Shown here: positions 56,501 through 64,000 of the stretch, one piece after another
Layout of the letters: every line of letters begins with the position of its first letter
How positions within the stretch are numbered: position 1 is the stretch's first letter
Source: Niebla homalea
Taxonomy: Eukaryota; Ascomycota; Lecanoromycetes; Lecanorales; Ramalinaceae
Assembly: GCA_019925105.1 (NCBI GenBank)
Contig: JAHGAU010000007.1
Span: 992,001-1,056,000 of the forward strand
Length of the DNA: 64,000 bases
Direction of reading: 5' to 3'
The notes under the pieces: generated by a model
The model's input: the letters and a program-made list of their open reading frames with translations, nothing else
What the model was told of the DNA's origin: nothing
Databases searched by the model: none
Program-made: the position numbers and the translations under genes

Positions 56501-58003
56501 CTTTTGACGACTCAGATCTAGCTCAGATTCGGATTTGAAGCTGTATGTATAGAAACGTTTCTCTATCCAGACAGGTCGTAATGGCAATGATAGCACAGAC
56601 TAGAAACGAGAACAAGGAAACGACATTGGACACAAGGAACGAGGAGAAGCAATTGAGTGACGATAGAGATGCATATGCAGGCCAAGAGTGAGATAGCGGG
56701 CCTTTTTCTCACTTTGTACAGGCAGCGTGAAGACTCTGTGACGCCGACAAACCTCTCCCGCATGGAGATCTGACTAAAACAGTGGCTGGTAGCCATATGT
56801 CTGGATAGCCAGCTCAAGGAGCCTGCATCCGTCACTGGAACTGGCATGCATACTTTTGCTGTACGATCATTCTCGATGCGATTGCTTGCAGAACATATGT
56901 CACCTTCCTTTTCTGGGGGCGCTGTAGCATTTCCCCCTCTTTCCCCTCAAAGGGGTCACAGTTCGGCAGATGAGCCGGGCAATTGCCGTGAAAAGCCAAT
57001 TTCAATGCTTGATCGTCTATTTACGTTCAGCGATTCAACATAGGATTTGCTTGCTTTAGAAATACCGAAGGCTTAGTTAACACACACGATGCCGTGAGAG
57101 CGGCCCCATACAACGCTGTACGGGATGCGAGGAAGATAGAGCAAGTAAGCGAGGTTCGCCATTCTGTAACACGGCGGCCTCGTGGCCACTCATTACGCTA
57201 CCCTGTGGGCCTTTTGTTGTCTTGACCGTGATTAGGTACACTTGATTTCATCTTTATCGATGTCGAGCCCAGCAAGAGACCTCTGTAGATGAGTTTCTTA
57301 CTAGACATGTGCGGAAGGACCCTAAGATCCTTCTAAATTGGCTTCTTGGGAACGGAAGAAATTGGGCTCGTGACTGTCCAGAGGAGAAGATCAAGGCAAG
57401 TCTCCAGACGTTAATTTGGATAGGTCAACAGAATCGCTTGTAATGGTCTTACATTCATCAATACCTGAAACGATATGCACAGCAAACAAAGGGGGGTGAC
57501 TGCTTCATAAGTTGCAGAAGACATAAGGCCGCACCTACAAAGCTGCAGTCTCCATTTTGGCATCCTCGTTGCACTGGACCTGATACTCCATAGCAATTGA
57601 TTTCGAGCATCGTTGTACAAAGCAGCGAAAACACCACTGTACCCTTGGTTTCGTAAAAAACCTGCTTCGATCGAGGCAGGTGCATTCTGAAATAACACAG
57701 TGAGCTAGCAAGAGCGCCTGTGATTGGAATATATTGTTGCAAAATAAATCCGCTGTTTTTCATGATGAGGAATATGTGGAATAGTGGCTCGTTGGCCACA
57801 ATCCAATTGACGGAAATCTTCCGCTAGTTTGCAAGAATAAAAATCCCCTATTTCATAAGTGGATTGTGTAGGAGAATATCCTCATTCTCCATACTTACTT
57901 TAGATTCAGGCACAAAGCAAATCCCAAAACCTCTCGCCAATCTAGGGTCAATGTTTGTTTGCAGAATGGTCGTCACGACAGCCTTTCAAAAGCAACAGTA
58001 GAC
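56501..58003. other. Divergent promoter region sugar transporter / UTP25
   Basis: About 1.5 kb without a supported gene. A 113-codon minus frame at 57458-57799 is Cys-containing and hydrophobic but has no family match. The sequence CAATGTTTGTTTGCAG just before 57966 looks like a splice acceptor, which suggests that UTP25 may have an upstream exon here. Confidence 0.45.
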
Positions 58004-60073
58004 ATGCGCAGTACTGGGACACACGATGATGCTCACGTGCGTAAAGTCGACTCTCAGTTAAATAAGGTAATCAAGAACTCAACACACCATATTTCGGATG
58101 CCTCGGAAGCTTCTAGTGCGAGCGGTGATGATTTTGTACCATTTCGAAGCGAACCAACATATAGCACTTTGCTTAATTCCTTAAGTGTCAGGCCGAGGGG
58201 AGAAAGGCCGAAGAAGAGGCGCAAAACCGAACGGCATGCCTCTCCTTCACCAGCCAGATTTCAGAGCGAGAGGTCTCCCGCTGTCGATCTTGGCTCTGAA
58301 GAGAATAAAGTCGGCAACGATCAAGCATCTTCAGCGGAAGCTTCCGAGGGCGAAGATTCCCATGATAGTATTGATCCGTTCATCTACCACTTCGATGTCG
58401 ATGTGACACCTGCAAAGGAAGCGGAGCTGTCGGGCAAAGCATCCCTGGCCAGACAGGGCAAATGGCGGGTAGATCAGATCCGCCAAGGCAAACACTTGTT
58501 GTCTCTTAGCCTTCTAGGATCCGAGAATGAGGAGAGCCTGACACCAGAAGCATTCGTGGCCGATAGGACACAACCTTACATCAAAAACAGACTCAAAGGT
58601 ACAATTTCTAACCAACTCTCTCATCTTGAAGGGCCACTCGATCGTCTATCGAAAACGATTCATAGCTATCGAGACGCTTTCTTCCCTCTAAGAAGCCTCC
58701 AGAACGCTGGTGATCTTTGTCAGCTGGCTTGCCTTCACTCCCTCAATCATGTCTTCAAAACGCGAGACAAGATCATCAAGAACAACGCACGCTTAGCCAA
58801 GGAGGATGCATCGGTCGATCTGGACCTCAGAGACCAGGGTTTCACAAGGCCAAAGGTACTGATTGTTTTACCCACAAGGCAATCCTGCGTACGCTACATT
58901 GAGAACATGATGCTGCTCTGTCAACCAGAACAGCAGGAGAACAAAAGCAAGTTCTTGGAAAGCTTCAAGGGAGGAATTAGCGACTTCTCAGCCGAGAAAC
59001 CGTCAGACTTTCGAGAACTCTTTGCGGGAAATGATGATGATCTCTTCCGGCTAGGGCTTAAATTCACTCGCAAGACGGTCAAATATTTCTCATCATTCTA
59101 CAATTCCGACATAATCTTTGCGAGCCCACTAGGCTTGCGTATGGCTCTAGGAAGTGACGACAAGAAGGTCCAGGATCATGATTTTTTGAGTTCTATTGAA
59201 GTCATCATTTTTGACCAGGCAGACGCAGTGCAAATGCAGAATTGGGAGCATGTGGAAAGCATCCTTACTCATCTCAACCTTCAGCCAAAAGATGCTCATG
59301 GCTGTGATTTCAGCCGTGTGCGGCCCTGGTATCTAGATGGCAACGCCCGATACCTACGCCATACAATCGTCTTTTCTGCCTTCAATTTTCCCGCCCTGAA
59401 CAGACTCTATGGCCAGCATATGCGCAATGTCGCTGGCAAGCTTAAGTTTGGACAGGTATACGACGGAGAAATCAGTGGGTTAGATTTGCCGTTCAAGCAG
59501 ACTTTCTCCCGTTTTGATGTAGCCTCAACAGCTTCGGAGCCAGATGATCGATTCAATCATTTCATAGCAACGGCTCTACCCACGATCCTACAGAAACTAC
59601 AATACGGAGAGGAGCGCGGACTGGGCTTGTTGATATTTCTGCCTGTTTATGCCGAGTTCGTTCGCCTCCGAAATTACCTGGATACCTCCTCAGTCACGCG
59701 GAGTATTTCCTTTGGATCAATATCTGAGTACACTTCCGTCCAGGATGTTACACGTGCTCGGAGCCACTTCATTTCCGGGCGGCACTCCTTGCTCTTGTAT
59801 ACGGAAAGGGCACATCATTTCAGGCGGTACAATATTAAGGGTGTCAAGAGGGTCATGATGTATGGACTACCAGAGAACCCTTTGTTCTACAAGGAAGTTG
59901 TTGGAGGCTATCTGGGTGCCAGCATCGCCACAGGTAAGCTTGTTACGCAAAGGGCAAGTATGAGCGCTTTATTTTCTAGACTTGATTTTCTGAAACTTGA
60001 GAGGATATGCGGTTCGAATAGAGCGCTGTCCATGATCAAGGAGAAGGCAGGCGATACCTTTGACTTTGTATGA
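58004..60073 (+). CDS. UTP25: U3 snoRNP-associated protein UTP25
   Basis: A single exon encodes 689 residues from ATG 58004. The N-terminal 150 residues are disordered and acidic/basic. The UTP25 (DEF) domain follows, a degenerate DEAD-like helicase fold: FVPFRSEPTYSTLLNSL early on, YRDAFFPLRSLQNAG, RPKVLIVLPTRQSCVRYIE, SDIIFASPLGLRMALG, IEVIIFDQADAVQMQNWEH, RHTIVFSAFNFPALNRLYG and FYGLPENP-like MMYGLPENPLFYKEVV. The protein is part of the nucleolar SSU processome needed for 18S rRNA, like MPP10 in this window. The frame stays open a little further upstream (to 57959) and the true start may lie in an upstream exon. ATP-binding residues of active helicases are not conserved. Confidence 0.88.
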   Translation: MRSTGTHDDAHVRKVDSQLNKVIKNSTHHISDASEASSASGDDFVPFRSEPTYSTLLNSLSVRPRGERPKKRRKTERHASPSPARFQSERSPAVDLGSEENKVGNDQASSAEASEGEDSHDSIDPFIYHFDVDVTPAKEAELSGKASLARQGKWRVDQIRQGKHLLSLSLLGSENEESLTPEAFVADRTQPYIKNRLKGTISNQLSHLEGPLDRLSKTIHSYRDAFFPLRSLQNAGDLCQLACLHSLNHVFKTRDKIIKNNARLAKEDASVDLDLRDQGFTRPKVLIVLPTRQSCVRYIENMMLLCQPEQQENKSKFLESFKGGISDFSAEKPSDFRELFAGNDDDLFRLGLKFTRKTVKYFSSFYNSDIIFASPLGLRMALGSDDKKVQDHDFLSSIEVIIFDQADAVQMQNWEHVESILTHLNLQPKDAHGCDFSRVRPWYLDGNARYLRHTIVFSAFNFPALNRLYGQHMRNVAGKLKFGQVYDGEISGLDLPFKQTFSRFDVASTASEPDDRFNHFIATALPTILQKLQYGEERGLGLLIFLPVYAEFVRLRNYLDTSSVTRSISFGSISEYTSVQDVTRARSHFISGRHSLLLYTERAHHFRRYNIKGVKRVMMYGLPENPLFYKEVVGGYLGASIATGKLVTQRASMSALFSRLDFLKLERICGSNRALSMIKEKAGDTFDFV

Positions 60074-60624
60074 TGTAGAGGCTGCTTTGGCAACGAAGAG
60101 AAGTCAGCAGCAAAGAATTTGAGCGTCAATGAACAGATTCGGCCAAGATTGTTTCCACCAGGTAGGTAAATGACCACAAGCGGCATTGAGCTATCGTCAT
60201 TGCCACGCGATGGCACTGAATTTGGTAAGTTGCACAACCACCCAGCCTGCTCTTGTCAAATTCGAGTTCCCATCATTTCCCTCTCATCACCATTCTCCAA
60301 AGAACGGATTGCGTATTGGCAGGAAAGCTCGACATGCGCTACGGTGTTTGTATCGTGAATAGGCAATGCATGTTTAACATCAGCTGTATCTTCCATAGGG
60401 AGAGTGCAGGCTGCGAGCTCGCTGCGACTATCCTGTCTTATCACACTCGTGGGTCGATGACTTAAACCCTCGATCGTCTCTCTACGATCTCCACCGTGGT
60501 CTGAACCCTTGATCAATTAATTATTCATTGACGTCGTACATGACAAAAGCAAGCCGGGACTTGGCAGGTCGTTCACGACTGCCAAAACGAGCAGTCACAA
60601 AGACAACTCTGTTCTCTAAACGAA
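60074..60624. other. Intergenic region between UTP25 and Ser-rich gene
   Basis: About 550 bases between two plus-strand genes. No gene is supported. Confidence 0.5.
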
Positions 60625-62598
60625 ATGCAGGAGCCGGGCTGGGTTCGACGTCCGCTACGTCAATGCAACTCTGCTCGAAGGGGAATTCCCCACTTCCGTA
60701 TCAATGAAAGTCTGACCAAGAGCCAACAATCCTCAAGCGGCTTGACCAAGACCTTCCCAACACCTTCAACTTCCTCATCCACTATAGCTTCTGAAGGTAG
60801 TCATGATAACTGCGCAGACCAAGGCGGGATCGTGCGTGACATTGATCGGCTGCTGCGCACCTTCATCATACCATGCAGGTCGGAGGATTTTACTGGTCCT
60901 GATGACAGACCTTTAGGAGTCGAAGCCGCGATACATGAATACGAAAGAGGAGAGTGTAGCACAAGCAGCATGGACCCTGGACTCACACCATTGCACCTAC
61001 GTCCTCATACAGAATCGAAAGTCGATGCTTTGCGGCTACGCGACATTTGTCTTCCTAGGAGGAATGCTCGCGAGCCTGGTCAGAACAGCAGAAAGTCATC
61101 CACCCAATCGACTAAGGTCGGATATGCCGCTGGCCTTGTACAGCAGGAGCAGGATGAATCTGCTAGTTCGCAACCAATGCCAACAGAGAGCAAAATATTC
61201 GGACAAGGCCCATTGCTCGAGCAAAACCACACACCGTTCCTTGATCTGGCTTCGGAAGATTCCCTGGCTCATTCACCATTTCTGATGGAGCGCAAGATTT
61301 CAAGAGAACTAACAAGTCCGACTCTCACCCCAGTTGAAGGCATCCCGCGTCAACGTCCTTTACCGCCTGAATGGATTGAGATATTAAGGGCGGCGATACC
61401 TCAGGCTCATCACCTTGCGGAGACAGATGCTTCGAAGAATGCCTACATTCATCCTGCACTTCGAGAAGCTGCCTACCTACCCGACTACTGCCCACAGGAA
61501 GACCCGTTCGGTAGCTGCTATGCCCACAAATGGGATGCTGATCGTTGCCCTCGACTTCCTCCTACAGCTGCAAGTCTACCTCCTACACCTCAGTATGGTA
61601 AACAGTGGTCACGCCAGTCAACCATGTCTTCGTTAAGATCCCCATCGCGATCGCTATTACGGCGCAGATATTCCCTATTCACCTCTGCCAGCGCATACGA
61701 GCTAGAGCGAGATCATCATCCGTCCCAGGATGCATCAAGCAGCGCTGCTGCGCAACAAAAACCCTACCAGGCCAGTGGCTGCGAGGATGAAGACATTGTT
61801 GAGGGCACTTCGTCAAATTTGGGATCCTTCAGCAGCATCTCGTCTTTTCTGGCATACAATTCATTCTCTGGCCAGCCTCTATGTTCCTCTTCGACGACCG
61901 CGCCAAGATCTAGCATGTCTAGCATCTCCACAGACCATTTGTGCAAGCAGCAATCCGTGGATGGTTCGATGAACAGCTCCAGAATTGGTCGGATTTCAGC
62001 ACAACCTGATCCAAATTTGCAGCGAGTCATGGAAGGACGCTCGTCTCTGCAAATGAGTAGTCTGCCTGACACTAGTCGACCGTTCGGTCATACACAAGAT
62101 GCCGCAAATCTTGAAGCAGCAACAAAGAGCGCTGTTGATAGTGCGCTGGGCAACAGCCCTGTTGCGAGGCCTCTGACGTCAATGCAGGAAGAGTCCCCAA
62201 GTTTGACTTCACTGAACTCTAGTGGACGTCCCCAGTCCCGGCAAATGAAGCCTTTGCAGGATGATAGCCGAAATACAAAAATCGCACCAAAGGACGAAAC
62301 ATATCGTCGAGCCCAAAGCCTGTTGTTTGCTCAGCGTCCAGCTGGCAAGCGTGGCCTTTCGGGAACTGACTCAAAAGAGCACTCCTCGAGGAGGTCTTCT
62401 GATCACGGATCCAGTCAAAACTCATCTACCAAGTTGTCTCGCTCCCTCGGAGATGGAGATCCTACCGATCAAATTAAGAGCGAGAACATCAAGCAAGACC
62501 ATGAGCAACCAGTGTGTAAGCTATCGGGGGGCAGTAGAAAGAGGGTGAGCGGCGTTGGCAGTGACGTGAAGCGAGGGTTGAAGCGGCTTCTGGGATAG
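60625..62598 (+). CDS. Ser-rich protein of unknown function
   Basis: A single exon encodes 657 residues. I do not recognise a domain. The most structured-looking parts are VRDIDRLLRTFIIPCRSEDF near 70, PLPPEWIEILRAAIPQAHHL near 247 and the segment YIHPALREAAYLPDYCPQED near 273. The rest is Ser/Gln/Pro-rich and disordered, ending in a basic segment (SDVKRGLKRLLG). No signal peptide or membrane helix is visible. The composition fits fungal regulatory or cytoskeletal proteins. The ATG at 60625 is the first in the open frame. Confidence 0.7.
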   Translation: MQEPGWVRRPLRQCNSARRGIPHFRINESLTKSQQSSSGLTKTFPTPSTSSSTIASEGSHDNCADQGGIVRDIDRLLRTFIIPCRSEDFTGPDDRPLGVEAAIHEYERGECSTSSMDPGLTPLHLRPHTESKVDALRLRDICLPRRNAREPGQNSRKSSTQSTKVGYAAGLVQQEQDESASSQPMPTESKIFGQGPLLEQNHTPFLDLASEDSLAHSPFLMERKISRELTSPTLTPVEGIPRQRPLPPEWIEILRAAIPQAHHLAETDASKNAYIHPALREAAYLPDYCPQEDPFGSCYAHKWDADRCPRLPPTAASLPPTPQYGKQWSRQSTMSSLRSPSRSLLRRRYSLFTSASAYELERDHHPSQDASSSAAAQQKPYQASGCEDEDIVEGTSSNLGSFSSISSFLAYNSFSGQPLCSSSTTAPRSSMSSISTDHLCKQQSVDGSMNSSRIGRISAQPDPNLQRVMEGRSSLQMSSLPDTSRPFGHTQDAANLEAATKSAVDSALGNSPVARPLTSMQEESPSLTSLNSSGRPQSRQMKPLQDDSRNTKIAPKDETYRRAQSLLFAQRPAGKRGLSGTDSKEHSSRRSSDHGSSQNSSTKLSRSLGDGDPTDQIKSENIKQDHEQPVCKLSGGSRKRVSGVGSDVKRGLKRLLG

Positions 62599-63023
62599 AA
62601 GACAATCACTGCCAATTGGAAGAAATTTCTTGCTCATTTGAGCTGTATGCGCCATCACTCGCGAAAGGTATTAGAGCAGAGCGATATTCGACGTAGCTGG
62701 TCCCCGGAACTGGCAGGATTAGCTAGGTGACGGGTGACGATGGATTTATTTGTGCAGCATCTTAGCTATCTAGCTGCGAAATTACCACCCTCCCACCAAT
62801 GTAAGTGTTTGTACGAGTCACACACAGACAATCTCCATCCAAAATGTGAAATTCATAGATCTAGTGGAGATGTGACGTCAAGCGTAATTGTGGCTTGACA
62901 TCAACTCCATCATTGCCATGGAACAATCAATTGCATCGTAGTCTCCAAAGCCGCCAATTTCTAATTGATAATCTGTCCGATGGGCTCGCCAAACATCGAC
63001 GTTTTCCTACGCTCAAATCCCCC
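62599..63023. other. Promoter region of AFG1-like gene
   Basis: About 425 bases between two plus-strand genes. No gene supported. Confidence 0.5.
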
Positions 63024-64000
63024 ATGCCCACCTTGTCCCCTTCGGTAACATCCGTAACAATCACCAACCCTTTGGTTCTGTACCGTACCCTGGTTCAGAC
63101 CAAGCATATTGAGCCAGATCCTGCCCAGCACCGCTTAGCTATTCACTTACAAAATCTCTACCATCGTCTTAAGGACTACGAGCCCGAAGTTGACTATGGT
63201 CACCGCCTCCGCCAGCTACAGAGGTTGGCTCGAAAAGAGCCAGGAGCAAGGCAGAGTCCCCCAAGGACCAGCAATGATGCTGCGAAGCCAGCCGCCCGTC
63301 TACTTGCAGGCTGGCGCGCAAGGCAGGAGACAAGGGAAGCCACGGCGCTGACCAGGAGATTGACGGATCATGAATCGGCTCTACATTTGCAATCGCCCCA
63401 AGGTCTTATGCTTCATGGCCATGTGGGCACAGGCAAGAGCCTGTTGATAGATCTGTTGGCGGATAGCCTACCCACCCAGAAAAAGCGCCGATGGCACTTC
63501 AACACGTTCATGCTCGAGACCTTTGCTAAGCTTGAGGCCCTGCGGAAGGACCGTCTCCAAGATTCCTCCCATCTGGCCGCGGCATCTGACGAGCACTCCT
63601 TGCTGACGCTTGCCCGAGACACGATATCCACGTCGCCCGTCATGTTTCTAGACGAGTTCCAAATGCCCGACCGGGCTGCTTCCAAGATCCTGTCCAATTT
63701 CCTGACTTCATTTTTCCACCTCGGAGGCGTGCTTATTGCGACCAGTAATCGTATGCCTGAAGAACTGGGGAAGGCTTCCGGTGTTGAGTTCTCGCGTCCT
63801 GCAGCAAATCAAGCAGGGTCCCTTGGGAGCAGGTTGGGCCTCTTTGGCCGAACCAATGGGCGAGGCAAGGGTGACTACGGCTCCACAGAAGTGGGGGACT
63901 CGGCAAAGTTTTTGGAGGTATTGAAAGCTCGATGTGAAGTCTGGGAGATGGAAGGGAGTAGAGATTGGAGAAGGCGCGAAGCAGATGAAATGTCCGCAGA
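63024..64000 (+). CDS. AFG1: AFG1-like mitochondrial ATPase, 5' part
   Basis: The frame is open from ATG 63024 to the window edge (325 codons) and continues beyond. It starts MPTLSPSVTSVTITNPLVLY and reaches the AFG1/LACE1 pattern: YEPEVDYGHRLRQLQRL, LQSPQGLMLHGHVGTGKSLL with Walker A at about 132-139 (GHVGTGKS), RWHFNTFMLETFAKLE, PVMFLDEFQMPDRAA (Walker B) and GGVLIATSNRMPEELGK (sensor 1). The family ATPase works in the mitochondrion and helps turn over cytochrome c oxidase subunits and export proteins. The protein is cut by the window end. The upstream part is not long for a presequence, so an extra exon cannot be excluded. Confidence 0.9.
   Translation, partial: MPTLSPSVTSVTITNPLVLYRTLVQTKHIEPDPAQHRLAIHLQNLYHRLKDYEPEVDYGHRLRQLQRLARKEPGARQSPPRTSNDAAKPAARLLAGWRARQETREATALTRRLTDHESALHLQSPQGLMLHGHVGTGKSLLIDLLADSLPTQKKRRWHFNTFMLETFAKLEALRKDRLQDSSHLAAASDEHSLLTLARDTISTSPVMFLDEFQMPDRAASKILSNFLTSFFHLGGVLIATSNRMPEELGKASGVEFSRPAANQAGSLGSRLGLFGRTNGRGKGDYGSTEVGDSAKFLEVLKARCEVWEMEGSRDWRRREADEMSA

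Noticed and set aside
57458..57799. 113-codon minus frame between transporter and UTP25
   Set aside because: Hydrophobic and Cys-containing but without recognisable domain, and lying in an expected promoter region.
1..64000. Search by eye for tRNA, rRNA, CRISPR arrays, transposases and long repeats
   Set aside because: No tRNA-like A/B box pair with matching stem, no repeat-spacer pattern and no mobile-element protein was seen; this does not exclude small RNAs.

Overview
This window is nuclear DNA from a filamentous ascomycete (Pezizomycotina). The evidence is the dense mix of protein genes on both strands, introns of about 45-65 nt with GTRNGT donors and CTRAY-like branch sites, and a gene set typical of such fungi: MIC12, an AXL2-like cadherin protein, BUD6, PBP1/ataxin-2, EFM6 and a VTC5-like SPX protein. 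I cannot fix the class or species. I see no rRNA, tRNA, CRISPR, transposon or telomere. Exon coordinates were worked out by hand from reading frames, splice signals and family knowledge.

Layout, left to right. 0.5-12.8 kb holds housekeeping genes: an R3H/SUZ RNA-binding protein, MIC12 (MICOS), the mitochondrial ribosomal protein bL17m, a VTC5-like vacuolar SPX protein, MPP10 (SSU processome) and EFM6 (protein lysine methyltransferase). 13.4-24.6 kb holds membrane and surface genes: a DMT-family transporter, AXL2-like, a GNAT acetyltransferase, a cysteine-rich GPI-type wall protein, a decayed acyl-CoA oxidase pseudogene and a DHA1-type MFS exporter. 26.2-35.8 kb carries PBP1 and BUD6 as a divergent pair, followed by a second cysteine-rich surface protein. 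36-41.6 kb carries VPS29, alanine-glyoxylate aminotransferase, a secreted Ser/Thr-rich protein and a small conserved protein. 41.6-44.5 kb is gene-poor and is followed by a possible small secreted protein. 45.6-64 kb carries a DUF1279 mitochondrial protein, a JmjC/zinc-finger protein, COQ2, eIF3f, a sugar transporter, UTP25, an unrecognised Ser-rich protein and the 5' part of an AFG1-like ATPase that runs off the right edge.

The genes do not form one pathway or a biosynthetic cluster. Themes recur: ribosome production and translation (MPP10, UTP25, bL17m, eIF3f, PBP1, R3H), mitochondria (MIC12, bL17m, COQ2, DUF1279, AFG1, possibly AGX1), polarity and cell surface (AXL2, BUD6, two cysteine-rich wall proteins), and transport.

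The observation I would check first is upstream of the aminotransferase. An 88-codon in-frame extension without a stop begins at a CTG at 37269 in the context GCCGCC-CTG-G and reads like a mitochondrial presequence. This suggests dual targeting by near-cognate initiation. Other points are the acyl-CoA oxidase relic, which still ends in an intact SKL signal, and a 15-nt microexon in VPS29.
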